Assembly: GCF_900102785.1 (NCBI RefSeq)
Contig: NZ_FNGC01000003.1
Location: forward strand, 190,753-253,953
Length of the DNA stretch: 63,201 nucleotides
Source of the DNA: Arthrobacter sp. ok362
GTDB taxonomy: Bacteria; Actinomycetota; Actinomycetes; Actinomycetales; Micrococcaceae
Direction: 5' to 3'
This document shows, piece by piece, positions 52,333 to 60,174 of this stretch. The notes under the pieces are model-generated. The model had not been told where the DNA came from, did no database searches, and worked only from the letters and a program-made list of their open reading frames with translations. The translations under genes were made by a program, and so were the position numbers. Each line of letters starts with the position of its first letter. The first letter of the stretch is position 1.

Positions 52333-52628
52333 GCGGCGTCTGCCCGGTGGGTGATGTGTTCGCGGACTTTGGCGGGCTGGAACCCGGACCAGATTTCGTC
52401 GCCTTCGATGGCGGAGGCGATGACGACGGGCATCTCGCGGCGGTTCAGCGTTTCGGTGACGTAGGTGTAGGCGGCGGCGTCTTCTTCGACGTTGACGGCG
52501 GTGTAGTTCACGTGCTCGCGATCGAGGAGCTTCTTGGTCATGTCGCACCAGCGGCAGTCGTTCTTGGTGTAGACGACGACGGCGACGCCGTCGCGTGCCT
52601 GGATAGCTTGGGTGAGGTCGGTAGTCAT
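52329..52628 (-). CDS. Glutaredoxin/NrdH-like redoxin
   Basis: 99 residues with the thioredoxin-fold start VAVVVYTKNDCRWCDMTKKLLD; active site C25-R-W-C28. The cis-Pro loop is REMPVVI, followed by the family-typical IWSGFQPAKVREH. It likely supplies electrons to ribonucleotide reductase for dNTP production. Confidence 0.88.
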   Translation of the reverse strand: MTTDLTQAIQARDGVAVVVYTKNDCRWCDMTKKLLDREHVNYTAVNVEEDAAAYTYVTETLNRREMPVVIASAIEGDEIWSGFQPAKVREHITHRADAA

Positions 52629-52646
52629 GGGTTCCTTCGGGTGTGC

Positions 52647-52682
52647 GCGGCGCCCGGCCTTGGGGGAGTGGCCGGGCGCCGC
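52647..52682. repeat. 13-bp hairpin in the leader of the redoxin gene
   Basis: GCGGCGCCCGGCC and GGCCGGGCGCCGC are perfect inverted arms around a 10-nt loop, between the upstream terminator and the redoxin start. Possible RNA processing or regulatory stem. Confidence 0.65.
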
Positions 52683-52690
52683 AGGGCATG

Positions 52691-52715
52691 AAAAAAGCCC
52701 CGGAGTGCGGGGCTT
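52691..52715 (-). terminator. Terminator after the small membrane protein gene
   Basis: Minus strand AAGCCCCG-CACTC-CGGGGCTT with following TTTT. It ends the unit that carries ssb and the membrane protein. Confidence 0.8.
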
Positions 52716-52733
52716 GGGATTAGTGCTGGACTG

Positions 52734-52967
52734 CTATTTGAGTTGCCTACCGACCAGTGGACGGCTGATCAGGAATCGGAAGGCGAAGACGGGCAGGACA
52801 AGCTGCCAGTAGGTGAGCCCGAGCTCGGGGAACCACGCCGCGACGAACCAGAACAGCACCAGAGTGATGAGCGCGAGGCTCAGGAACGCGCCGATGGTCC
52901 GGGCGAACCAATCTTCGGGTGACCATTTCGTGCGGACGATTTCGGCTCGGATGTAGGACTCTGACAT
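52734..52967 (-). CDS. Small membrane protein
   Basis: 77 residues. Cytoplasmic-type charged start, then two hydrophobic segments (FLSLALITLVLFWFVAAWF and YWQLVLPVFAFRFLI). No family. Early-region location downstream of ssb. Confidence 0.65.
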   Translation of the reverse strand: MSESYIRAEIVRTKWSPEDWFARTIGAFLSLALITLVLFWFVAAWFPELGLTYWQLVLPVFAFRFLISRPLVGRQLK

Positions 52968-53008
52968 TTGGTCTCCTTAGTGATGGTGGGTAGTGGTGCG
53001 GGGTTGGG

Positions 53009-53494
53009 CTACGGGCCCCATCCGCCTTGGCTGGGCTCGTTGCCCCAGCCGCCTGTGAATGGCTGTGTATTCTGTGAATTCTGTGTATTTCCCCAGCCGC
53101 CGTCGGTGGTTGTCGCCGCGGGGACGTCGTTGGAATACGCCTGGTGCCAGCGGAAGTCTTTGCCGATCGCTTCAACCCTGAGCTGATCCGAGCGGCGCTT
53201 CTTGCCGTCCTCGGCTTCCCAGACTTGTGTTTCGATCTCGCCGTAGAGGATGACGTTGTCGCCCTTCTTGAGGTGGTTGGCGACGTTCTCGGCCAGCAGC
53301 ATCCTGCCGGCGTTCCATGCCCGGCAGTCCCAGAACTTGCCTGGCTTGTTCTCCCACTCGTTCGTCTGCTTGTTGAACTTGCGGGGGTTGCTCACGACCG
53401 TGAACTTGGTGACTGCGGATCCGGACGGGTTGAACTTGCACTCCGGATCGTCGTGGACCTTGCCGATGATTGTCACGAACGTCTCGCCGCTCAT
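53009..53494 (-). CDS. ssb: Single-stranded DNA-binding protein
   Basis: 161 residues. OB-fold start ETFVTIIGKVHDDPECKFNPSGSAVTKFTVVSNPR and FWDCRAWNAGRMLLAENVANHLKKGDNVILYGEIETQVWE are diagnostic. The Gly/Asn/Trp-rich tail ends in QGGWGP and lacks the acidic tip that bacterial SSB uses to recruit partners, so it may not bind the host partners in the usual way. Confidence 0.93.
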   Translation of the reverse strand: MSGETFVTIIGKVHDDPECKFNPSGSAVTKFTVVSNPRKFNKQTNEWENKPGKFWDCRAWNAGRMLLAENVANHLKKGDNVILYGEIETQVWEAEDGKKRRSDQLRVEAIGKDFRWHQAYSNDVPAATTTDGGWGNTQNSQNTQPFTGGWGNEPSQGGWGP

Positions 53495-53685
53495 TAGAAG
53501 TGAGCTCCTCTCGGGAGCGTGCCATGTGTAGCCTCAAGTGCGGCACGCACAGCCGCAGCTGCCTTGGTAGCGGCACGCTCCGCTTCGGCTCCCTCGAAGG
53601 CTGGGTTACCGCCGGACCAGGCCCTTTCGTGCTGGACGACCGTTCCGTCTGTGAGTTCTACGTGGACTGTCACTTTTCCGGCCAT
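53494..53685 (-). CDS. Small phage protein
   Basis: 63 residues from the ATG at 53685 (TAATG overlap). VTVHVELTDGTVVQHERAWSGGNPAF and an alanine-rich helix. Encoded directly before ssb. Function unknown. Confidence 0.6.
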   Translation of the reverse strand: MAGKVTVHVELTDGTVVQHERAWSGGNPAFEGAEAERAATKAAAAVRAALEATHGTLPRGAHF

Positions 53686-54197
53686 TAGGCGGCTCTCACT
53701 TTCCTGTTTTCTGTCTTCCTTGCGCGATAGCGCTTGGCTGTCTCGTTCTGGCATTGTTTGCAACGCCGGGCGATTGAGCCCGTGGCCAGTTCGAATCGAC
53801 TTGTGTTCTCGGGCGTGAATTCATGGCCGCGTTTGCAATGCGTTTTGCGGGACATGTTGTGCGTGCCGTGGCGGACGGCGTCCAAGGAGTTCTCGGAGGA
53901 TGTCCCGTGCTCAAGGTTCGCGGGTGTGTTATTGCTTCGTTTCCCGTCCTTGTGCCTGACCTCTGTGCCCAGTGGTGCAGGTCCAAGGAAGGCAGCGGCC
54001 ACAAGCTGATGCACTCTTGGCCGCACCATGCGTCGGCCATTCCACAGGGACGTTCGCACGTAGCCGCGCTCCTCGTGTGCTGCCAGGACACGCCACGGGC
54101 CGCGTCGCTCGCTTCGGACGCGGCCCGTATTGCTTACTTCGTACCCGTCAAAGCCCGGGATAGGACGCCAGTCTTCAGCCGCCGACAACGGACCCAT
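53685..54197 (-). CDS. HNH homing-type endonuclease (NUMOD4 + HNH)
   Basis: 170 residues if the ATG at 54197 is used; TTG two codons later is possible. NUMOD4 motif DWRPIPGFDGYEVSNTGRVRS (12-32), HNH core HQLVAAAFLGP...VRHKDGKRSNNTPANLEHGT, and a C-terminal zinc part (CKRGHEFTP...CKQCQ). Free-standing homing endonucleases of this kind spread between phages. It overlaps the ATPase gene by 23 bp, consistent with insertion. Confidence 0.88.
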   Translation of the reverse strand: MGPLSAAEDWRPIPGFDGYEVSNTGRVRSERRGPWRVLAAHEERGYVRTSLWNGRRMVRPRVHQLVAAAFLGPAPLGTEVRHKDGKRSNNTPANLEHGTSSENSLDAVRHGTHNMSRKTHCKRGHEFTPENTSRFELATGSIARRCKQCQNETAKRYRARKTENRKVRAA

Positions 54198-55392
54198 CCT
54201 CGATGACAATGCCGCGGCCGTCGCCGTCGCCAACCATCTCGATCCAAACCTGAAAATCGTGTTCCTTGGCGACAGCCTCCACGAGTGCGAGGTTGTCGGT
54301 GTCGAGGAGGGATCCGTCGGCGATGCGGATGACGCGCATCTTGGGGTTGAGAGCGATGGCCATGGCGAGGGAGACGCGGAGCTGTTCGGCGCCGGACGCC
54401 TGCTTGAACGGGACGCCCTGGTAGGTGACGCCGGTTTCATCGAATCCGAGGCCTTCGATCGGGAAGGTCGCGGCTTCGAGTCCCGCGGCCTTCTGCATGT
54501 CGATTTCTTCGATGGCGTCCGTGAGGGCAGATGCATCCTGCTGGGCGATGGTCAGGTCAGCACGAACGCGCTCGCCGGCCTTGTGGTGGCGGACGGCCTC
54601 GTTGATCGTCTCGGCGCCGTCGATCTGGGCCTGAATGCCGTCGAGGTCCACCTTGGCGGGCGCCGCGTCGGCCCGCTTCGTGGCGAGCTCCAGTTCGCGC
54701 TCGGCCTCGGCGAGTTCACGCTTGACTCGTTCGACCTTCTCCGCCCAACCGTTGCGAGCGGTGAGCGCGACGTCGATGTTGTGGTTGAGCGTCTGGCCTT
54801 CGCGGTAGGCAGTGACGAGCGCGGAGACGCTGACCTCTTCGTCGGGCAGGTCGGCCGGCTGGGAGACGTAGTCGGCGGCGCGGGCGGTCAGTTCCTTGAC
54901 CTTGCGGTTCGCGTCGGTGCGGCGCTCGAAGATTTCCTTGCGTTCGGCGACCAGCTTGTCGTGGTCGAATGGCAGGTCCACGAGATCTAGGAGAGTGGCC
55001 AGCTGGTCGCGGTCGGACAGCTGCGTGAACGCGAGCGGGTCCAGGGAGAGCTTGCCGAGCAGATCGTCCAGCTTCGCCTGGCCCTTGGGGTACACGGCGC
55101 CGTCGATCGACTTGACCGTGAGAGTGGATCCGGAAGCGGTGAACTTGCGGGTGACGATGAGCTCTTCCGTCTCCAGCACGATCTCTGCCTTGTCCTCGCC
55201 GTCGCGGATTGGCTTCGGGGTGGTCTTCGCGTTCACCCCGCCGAGTGCTGCGGTGATGCTGTCGAGGAGGGACGTCTTGCCCTGCCCGTTCTTGCCGGCG
55301 ACAATGACGAGGTTTCCGTCCGGGTCGGGGATGATCTCGGCAGCCTTCAGCACTTTGTAGTTGGTCGTGGCGAGTCGGATGATCTTGGTCAT
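54175..55392 (-). CDS. AAA/SMC-like ATPase for recombination
   Basis: 405 residues from the ATG at 55392 (AGGAAC upstream). Walker A VIVAGKNGQGKTS (28-40), a coiled-coil middle (LVAERKEIFERRTDANRKVKEL...VERVKRELAEAERELELATKRA) and a late signature GASGAEQLRVSLAMAIALNPKM with the following RIADGSLLD. A RecF/Rad50-like short ATPase. It follows the YqaJ nuclease and its partner, which suggests a DNA-processing set. Confidence 0.87.
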   Translation of the reverse strand: MTKIIRLATTNYKVLKAAEIIPDPDGNLVIVAGKNGQGKTSLLDSITAALGGVNAKTTPKPIRDGEDKAEIVLETEELIVTRKFTASGSTLTVKSIDGAVYPKGQAKLDDLLGKLSLDPLAFTQLSDRDQLATLLDLVDLPFDHDKLVAERKEIFERRTDANRKVKELTARAADYVSQPADLPDEEVSVSALVTAYREGQTLNHNIDVALTARNGWAEKVERVKRELAEAERELELATKRADAAPAKVDLDGIQAQIDGAETINEAVRHHKAGERVRADLTIAQQDASALTDAIEEIDMQKAAGLEAATFPIEGLGFDETGVTYQGVPFKQASGAEQLRVSLAMAIALNPKMRVIRIADGSLLDTDNLALVEAVAKEHDFQVWIEMVGDGDGRGIVIEDGSVVGG

Positions 55393-55403
55393 GTTCAGAG
55401 TTC

Positions 55404-55946
55404 CTATGCGTTGGAGCGAATGTAGGTGAGGGTTTCGGCGTCGGCGGCGGCTTGCTCGGCTTCGGCGTAGATGCGCTGCAGTTCTGGCACGTTCCCCTTG
55501 GCGGCGTCGGCCTGTTCGCGCCACGCTGACTGAGTGGATGGCTGGGTGTGCGCCGGTTTGGCGTCGGGGAGTGGCTGGACGGTGAATACTTCGCTCTTCC
55601 CACGCTTGACGAGGAGTGGGACGCGGAGGGGCTTCTCGATGCCGGTCATGTGGCTGATGCGTGAGCCGCCGATCGCCTCGCCGCCGAACTGGACAGTCGG
55701 GTCGCAGTAAAGCGTCAGACGATGGCCGGCGTACTTGGTGGCGTCCGGGCCCCACGCGGCGACGATGACCCGCCGCATGGACTTCCCGGGCCGCCACACC
55801 CGGGGGAATTCGGCCAGATGGAAGTTGAACGGCTGTTCCGGGTTGTTCTTACTGACCCTTTCAATCGTGAAGGTGCGCGGCCCGGAGAGGAGGTCTACGG
55901 CGTCGAGCTGGTCACTCTTCGGCGCGATACTCTCTGTCATGTCCAT
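55404..55946 (-). CDS. Unknown phage protein, probable recombination partner
   Basis: 180 residues. LSGPRTFTIERVSKNNPEQPFNFHLAEFPRVWRPG, then RHGSRISHMTGIEKP-like core GGSRISHMTGIEKPLRVPLLVKRGK and a helical tail. This protein class occurs between exonuclease and ATPase genes in actinophages; no enzymatic motif is seen. Starts 3 bp after the exonuclease stop. Confidence 0.68.
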   Translation of the reverse strand: MDMTESIAPKSDQLDAVDLLSGPRTFTIERVSKNNPEQPFNFHLAEFPRVWRPGKSMRRVIVAAWGPDATKYAGHRLTLYCDPTVQFGGEAIGGSRISHMTGIEKPLRVPLLVKRGKSEVFTVQPLPDAKPAHTQPSTQSAWREQADAAKGNVPELQRIYAEAEQAAADAETLTYIRSNA

Positions 55947-55948
55947 GG

Positions 55949-56626
55949 TCAGAACCTCATTTCTTCGTAGTGGTCGATGCGTTTGGTTGCTGGCCGGCCG
56001 TCTACGGCGGCGAGGTAGGTGTCGATCATTTCCGTTGCGTTCTCCTCGAAGGCGGCGACTGCGGCGTTGATCGCGTTGAACCATCCGGTGTCGGGCAGGA
56101 CGCGCTTCACGTAGAGCGGCATCCCACCGCAGTAGGAGACGTAGTCGCACCAGTCGCGGCCGGAGACGAGTAGGCCGCACTGAATCTGCGCCATGTTTGC
56201 GAGTGGCACTTCATCGTCCAGGATGGTTGCGAGGTGGATTTTCTGCAGGCGGGACTTGATTTCGATCAGGCCGTCTTCGCCCACCAAACCGTCTGGTGAG
56301 TAGCCGATCTTGTGGCCGGTGTCGTCGCGGATCATGAAGCCCGTTTCGGTCACTGGCGCGTAGTGCTCGTCGTAGATTTCGCGGGCGTAGGGCTCATCGA
56401 GGGTGCCGCGTTCCATGTCAGCGGAGGTCCTGAATGGTTCGGTGTAGCCGGTGATGCGTTCGGCCGCGAGGGACGCCGTCAGGCCGCGGGACGTGTCGTT
56501 ACTCGCGGGCTTGACTGTCTTGGGCGTGATGAGTAGCCCGACTACGGAGGCGGTGATGATGCCGCGTCGGAGTGCGTGCCATTCGTCCGTGCCTTGCTCG
56601 ATGTCGTTGAAAATCTGCAGGTTCAT
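55949..56626 (-). CDS. YqaJ-like recombination exonuclease
   Basis: 225 residues. EWHALRRGIITAS (substrate entry), METERGT-like DMERGTLDEPYAREIY, catalytic D and E-x-K in YSPDGLVGEDGLIEIKSR, and AQIQCGLLVSGRDWCDYVSYC. Lambda-exonuclease-fold enzyme that resects DNA ends for phage recombination. Confidence 0.92.
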   Translation of the reverse strand: MNLQIFNDIEQGTDEWHALRRGIITASVVGLLITPKTVKPASNDTSRGLTASLAAERITGYTEPFRTSADMERGTLDEPYAREIYDEHYAPVTETGFMIRDDTGHKIGYSPDGLVGEDGLIEIKSRLQKIHLATILDDEVPLANMAQIQCGLLVSGRDWCDYVSYCGGMPLYVKRVLPDTGWFNAINAAVAAFEENATEMIDTYLAAVDGRPATKRIDHYEEMRF

Positions 56627-56640
56627 TTGTTGCTCCCATG

Positions 56641-56663
56641 AAGAAGGCGCCCATTCAGGCGCC
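56641..56663 (-). terminator. Hairpin upstream of the exonuclease gene
   Basis: Minus strand GGCGCC-TGAATG-GGCGCC followed by TTCTTC. Weak T-tract, so it may attenuate rather than end transcription. Confidence 0.5.
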
Positions 56664-56734
56664 GTGGTAGGTGATTATCGGTAATCAGTCGTTTTCGGTT
56701 TTCGAGTCAGAACCCTGAATAGGGGCCGGGTTGT

Positions 56735-56908
56735 TTAGGGTTCGGGGTCGATCCCTAAATTGGGCTCTCCGTGCTGCGGGCATTCGGGGTTGGTGGGCTT
56801 CGGGTATCGCGGGTTGTATCGCCAGGGCGGGCAGGTGCAGCCGGGGTAGGTGTTGGTTCGGCGGTGCCAGAATGATTCGGCCCCGGTGCCGACGACTAGA
56901 GGCCGCAT
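56735..56908 (-). CDS. Small unknown protein with Cys/His site
   Basis: 57 residues from the ATG at 56908, preceded by GGAGGA nine bases upstream; a start at 56932 is possible. Contains YPGCTCPPWRYNPRYP and CPQHGEPN. Function unknown. Confidence 0.55.
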   Translation of the reverse strand: MRPLVVGTGAESFWHRRTNTYPGCTCPPWRYNPRYPKPTNPECPQHGEPNLGIDPEP

Positions 56909-57015
56909 CGTTGGCAGTCCTCCGTGTGGCATCCCTCGGCGATGCATTTGCGCCGGCGGCGGGTGAGGATGGCTTGGGCGAGCGCTTCGGCTTCCGCATG
57001 AAGATCAGCGGTCAT
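56896..57015 (-). CDS. 39-residue zinc-binding peptide
   Basis: MTADLHAEAEALAQAILTRR followed by a C-x4-C-x4-C-x2-C cluster near its end. Starts in an ATGA overlap with the upstream gene, which supports translation. Overlaps the next gene start by 13 bp. Confidence 0.5.
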   Translation of the reverse strand: MTADLHAEAEALAQAILTRRRRKCIAEGCHTEDCQRCGL

Positions 57016-57209
57016 CGTGTCCGCCGGTCGAAGATCTGCTCGCATTCCCGGTCGAAGGCCTTACCTACCCCGAAGGCGCAGATCTTCCATCCGGCCATTT
57101 CCATGCCTTCGAGGTCGTCAACCTGCGCCGCCGTGATTCGGCCGCGTTCGAACATGTGGCGGGCGGCGAGGATGCCGAACCGGATCCGCTGGGCTTGGTA
57201 CGCGTTCAC
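57012..57209 (-). CDS. Small helical protein
   Basis: 65 residues (MNAYQAQRIRFGILAARHMFERGRITAAQ...), helical, with a hydrophobic middle part. Joined by overlaps to both neighbours. Unknown role. Confidence 0.6.
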   Translation of the reverse strand: MNAYQAQRIRFGILAARHMFERGRITAAQVDDLEGMEMAGWKICAFGVGKAFDRECEQIFDRRTR

Positions 57210-57871
57210 CGCTTGGCCTCGTTCAGTGCGTCAGCGAGTTCTTGGGCGGTGTCGGCATCCGGGAATCCGTAGCCGCGGGGATCCTGGGACAGCTCGGCGA
57301 GGGAGGCACCGTCCGGCGATTTCAGGACGGTGGGCGATCCCACCGAGTCATCGTCGAAGTACCTGCTGGTCCCGTGGTACCAGACCAGGAGCTTGCCGCC
57401 GCGGCGGGCGACCTCGTGGACCACGGTCTCCTCCACCTCCCAGCGCTGCGTCTGCACGAAGCACTCGCAGGCCTCGAAGCCCACATTGCCGCGGGGCGTG
57501 GTGTAGCGCAGCTTCCGGTTCTCGTCGCACTTGACGCACTTGGGCTGGGTATCCCAGACGATGTGCACCCGGTAGCGCGGCTCCCGGAACAGCTCCAGCA
57601 GCTTGGCCAGCCCCTCTTTCTCCACGGTGCGCCGGGCCATTTGCTCGGCCTGGCTGAGCTTGCGCTCGTAGTCCCGTTGCGCGGCCTCCGCCGCCCGCTC
57701 CAGCTTGTTCAGGTTTGCCAGCTTCCCGGTCATCTCACGGTTGGCGGTGCGGAGGGTTTCGAGTTCGTCTTGAGTTTCCTGCTTGACCACTGCCCGCAGT
57801 GCTGCCTTGAAACTTTCCACTTCCTCGTCGAATGGGCTGGTGTTGCCGTAGTAGTCGTCGTAGTCGCTCAC
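57206..57871 (-). CDS. Coiled-coil protein with zinc motif
   Basis: 221 residues. N-terminal coiled coil (about 15-90), then a beta part with C-x2-C (PKCVKCDEN) and CEC, and a C-terminal region ending in a short helix. Reminiscent of phage nucleic-acid-binding proteins; no family assigned. Confidence 0.65.
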   Translation of the reverse strand: MSDYDDYYGNTSPFDEEVESFKAALRAVVKQETQDELETLRTANREMTGKLANLNKLERAAEAAQRDYERKLSQAEQMARRTVEKEGLAKLLELFREPRYRVHIVWDTQPKCVKCDENRKLRYTTPRGNVGFEACECFVQTQRWEVEETVVHEVARRGGKLLVWYHGTSRYFDDDSVGSPTVLKSPDGASLAELSQDPRGYGFPDADTAQELADALNEAKR

Positions 57872-57993
57872 TTGTGGTCCTCGCGTTCGTAGGTGTCGGC
57901 GCGTTCCTGGTCGGGGCCGATCCGGTCGGCTTCCTGCGCCCGGGCCTGAGCAGCGCGGAGGCTCTCGTAGTCGGGGTGGACGCTGCGGCTCAT
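57868..57993 (-). CDS. 41-residue charged peptide
   Basis: MSRSVHPDYESLRAAQARAQ..., a single charged helix. Starts and ends in 4-bp overlaps. Unknown. Confidence 0.5.
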   Translation of the reverse strand: MSRSVHPDYESLRAAQARAQEADRIGPDQERADTYEREDHK

Positions 57994-58166
57994 GGGGTCG
58001 GCTCCAGTGCGTTCAGGGCCGCCATGCCGGATACCTGATGGCAGGACAGTCCGAAGGCGGCCAAGCAGCAGTGACCGGAATGGACCCGGGCCGGTTCTGT
58101 CCAGCAGCGGCATGGCGCCCCGTCGCCACCGGCCATGCTGATGAGGTGCTCGCTGTAATCGCCCAC
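57990..58166 (-). CDS. 58-residue Cys-rich protein
   Basis: GTG start with GAGGAGG seven bases upstream. Contains five cysteines and two histidines (APCRCWTE, HSGHCCLAAFGLSCHQVSG), so probably metal binding. Unknown role. Confidence 0.6.
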   Translation of the reverse strand: MGDYSEHLISMAGGDGAPCRCWTEPARVHSGHCCLAAFGLSCHQVSGMAALNALEPTP

Positions 58167-58168
58167 GG

Positions 58169-58366
58169 TTAGTCCTCCTCGATGTAGATGGTTCCGATGG
58201 CGTACCGTTCCCGGCGGCCGATCTTGTTGGTTTCTGCCTGTAGAGCCGCTGCCTTCTCAGCTGCTTCGTCCGCGTCATCGAACAGGTATGGCGCCTCGAC
58301 GGCGATGCTCGGCAGGCCGGATGCCTGGTTGTACTCGATGACCACGTAACCGATCGTGTCGCTCAT
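58169..58366 (-). CDS. Small phage protein
   Basis: 65 residues. IGYVVIEYNQASGLPSIAVEAPYLFDDADEAAEKAAALQAET: beta hairpin then helix, a common layout of small phage proteins. First gene after the gap that holds the divergent plus-strand gene. Confidence 0.65.
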   Translation of the reverse strand: MSDTIGYVVIEYNQASGLPSIAVEAPYLFDDADEAAEKAAALQAETNKIGRRERYAIGTIYIEED

Positions 58367-58544
58367 GGCTGCACCTCGTTCCTGTTGATAGGTAGACTCG
58401 ATCCGAGTTCGAGAGAGCCACGCGCTGCGGGCCGGGCTCTTTGGGTTTTCAAAACGGGCGGTCAAGTGAAGTTCTTGGCGGAGTGAACTGGGGCCGCCCC
58501 AATTTGCCTGCGAGATCGTCTCGGCAGGACAACTAGGGGGATGA

Positions 58545-59114
58545 ATGTCGATTGGCCTCAAGACCTGGCGACCCATGTGGCCGCCGGCGCCTCACACGTG
58601 GGGCAACCACGACGGTCTGACAATCAGGTGGCCGGTGACATTCAAGACGAGGGAGTCCCTCGAAGGCTTCGTGGAAGCACTGGAGAAGGTTGCCCCTGGA
58701 GGGGTGACCATTGAATTCCTGTCGTCCCAGGGCTTCATCCGTGACAGCCGCGATATGGACGTGGTCCACAGTGTCGCGGAGCTGTTTGAGCACACGGAGC
58801 GACCGCTTTACGGCATCGAGTTCGTGACCGGGCTTGGCCGGATCAGCATCAACAACAAGGATGAGGTCTGCACAGTCTCCCCGGCCCCTAACCCCGAGGT
58901 CGGGACCTCTGCGGGTAACGGCAGGGTACTCGCCGAAATACTCTCCCGGTACGCGACTGCGAAATGGGCTATCCCCAGGCTCCGTCTGGTGAAGGTGGTA
59001 ACCAAGGTCCCAGCGGCCGAGGCGCGTAATAGGACCTGGGAGATCACGGTCGGCAGCGTCAGCGTGTTTTTGGGTGGGCTCGCTGGTGTTCTCGGCGGCG
59101 TGCTGACGAAGTAG
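58545..59114 (+). CDS. Unknown plus-strand cargo protein with C-terminal membrane segment
   Basis: 189 residues. AGGGGG precedes the ATG at 58545. Mixed alpha/beta body (LTIRWPVTFKTRESLEGFVEALEKVAPGGVTIEFLSS) and a terminal hydrophobic stretch (VFLGGLAGVLGGVLT). It lies against the early operon and may be expressed in the lysogen. TAGACT at 58393 could serve as -10 with a long leader. Confidence 0.65.
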   Translation: MSIGLKTWRPMWPPAPHTWGNHDGLTIRWPVTFKTRESLEGFVEALEKVAPGGVTIEFLSSQGFIRDSRDMDVVHSVAELFEHTERPLYGIEFVTGLGRISINNKDEVCTVSPAPNPEVGTSAGNGRVLAEILSRYATAKWAIPRLRLVKVVTKVPAAEARNRTWEITVGSVSVFLGGLAGVLGGVLTK

Positions 59115-59223
59115 CGAAAGAGCAGCATTCATGCCTTCACCCGGAACTGGAGGTGCCGACCGGGGACCAGCTGCTCACCGAAGAGGCAGACGAGGCGTCG
59201 GAGGAACGTCCACCGAGCCGCCC

Positions 59224-59613
59224 TCACTCGGAGACCTCGGGAGACAGGACCGGGCAAAGCTTGTATTCGTTTCCCCAGTAGCACTCGGAATCAGGTTCGC
59301 GAGTGAAGTCCTGATACGGGCCGCAGAGTGAGTCGATGCAGGCCTGCTCAGACTCGTACATCTTGTCGTCCCAGTCGAGTGAGTCATTGCTCTTCCCGAC
59401 GACGAGGTAGCCAATGATGTCGGACTTTCGGTAGCCGGCGGCGAGGACTGCATCCGCGATCTCCGCGACGAGGTCCGACTCTTCGTTGGCCGGGGTGAAG
59501 TCGTCCTGGCTCATGGTGCCGTAGCTCCACGCTTCCCAGACGCGGTTGCAGGCGTAGATGTCACTGGGGATCTCACCGGCCAGCAGCTCGGCGAGTTCGT
59601 CTCGGGCGCTCAT
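59224..59613 (-). CDS. Unknown phage protein
   Basis: 129 residues. DELAELLAGEIPSDIYACNRVWEAWSYGTMS and DAVLAAGYRKSDIIGYLVVGK, acidic. No domain. Coupled to the next gene by a 4-bp overlap. Confidence 0.65.
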   Translation of the reverse strand: MSARDELAELLAGEIPSDIYACNRVWEAWSYGTMSQDDFTPANEESDLVAEIADAVLAAGYRKSDIIGYLVVGKSNDSLDWDDKMYESEQACIDSLCGPYQDFTREPDSECYWGNEYKLCPVLSPEVSE

Positions 59614-59786
59614 GCGGCGGCCAGCTTCTCGCGGAGGGGCTGCATCGTGTCCGCCTGGTAAGCCTCGAACGCCTGCGCGTAGGCGGCGTGGTTCGGGTAG
59701 TCCCGTGGCGCTGGGGCTTGGAGGGCGGCGGAAAACAGTTCGTTCCGGACGGCCTGCCGCGTAGGGGAATGTGGTTCAGTACTCAT
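59610..59786 (-). CDS. 58-residue phage protein
   Basis: GAAGGA upstream of the ATG at 59786. Helical, ending QPLREKLAAA. Both ends overlap by 4 bp. Unknown. Confidence 0.55.
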   Translation of the reverse strand: MSTEPHSPTRQAVRNELFSAALQAPAPRDYPNHAAYAQAFEAYQADTMQPLREKLAAA

Positions 59787-59965
59787 GCGGTCCTTCTTTC
59801 GTAGTCGGCGGCGATGGCGGCTGCGTGGTCGGCGAGGATGCGCAGGTCTTCGGCGATGGGGCTGTCAGGGTCGGCTTCGAGGCGTGCGGTCAGCACGTCG
59901 CGGCAACGGTTAGCGGCCTTCACGACTGAGGCGGCTGATGCGAGGTCGATGGCCGGCGCGCTCAT
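59783..59965 (-). CDS. 60-residue helical phage protein
   Basis: Alanine-rich helices (SAASVVKAANRCRDVLTARLEA, EDLRILADHAAAIAADYERR). Part of the small-gene operon. Unknown. Confidence 0.6.
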   Translation of the reverse strand: MSAPAIDLASAASVVKAANRCRDVLTARLEADPDSPIAEDLRILADHAAAIAADYERRTA

Positions 59966-60174
59966 GGCTTGGGCCCCTCGCCTAGGCGGGCTGCGATCTC
60001 CCGGGCCTGATCTAGGACAGCATCGCCGCCACGGTTCGCGAGGAGAAGAATTGCAAGGGTGGTCGTCCGCTGCTCGAATGCGAGGGCGAGGGTTGCCATC
60101 ATCTCCAGCGAGTTGCGGGGGTCGAGGTATCCCTCCAGGTGCGCAGCATGTGGGTTGCCGGGAAGTGCGCTCAT
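59962..60174 (-). CDS. 70-residue phage protein
   Basis: NSLEMMATLALAFEQRTTTLAILLLANRGGDA: amphipathic helices. ATGA overlap with both neighbours. Unknown. Confidence 0.55.
   Translation of the reverse strand: MSALPGNPHAAHLEGYLDPRNSLEMMATLALAFEQRTTTLAILLLANRGGDAVLDQAREIAARLGEGPKP

Noticed and set aside
53823..54206. Plus-strand frame opposite the NUMOD4-HNH gene
   Set aside because: Shadow frame of a well supported HNH endonuclease.
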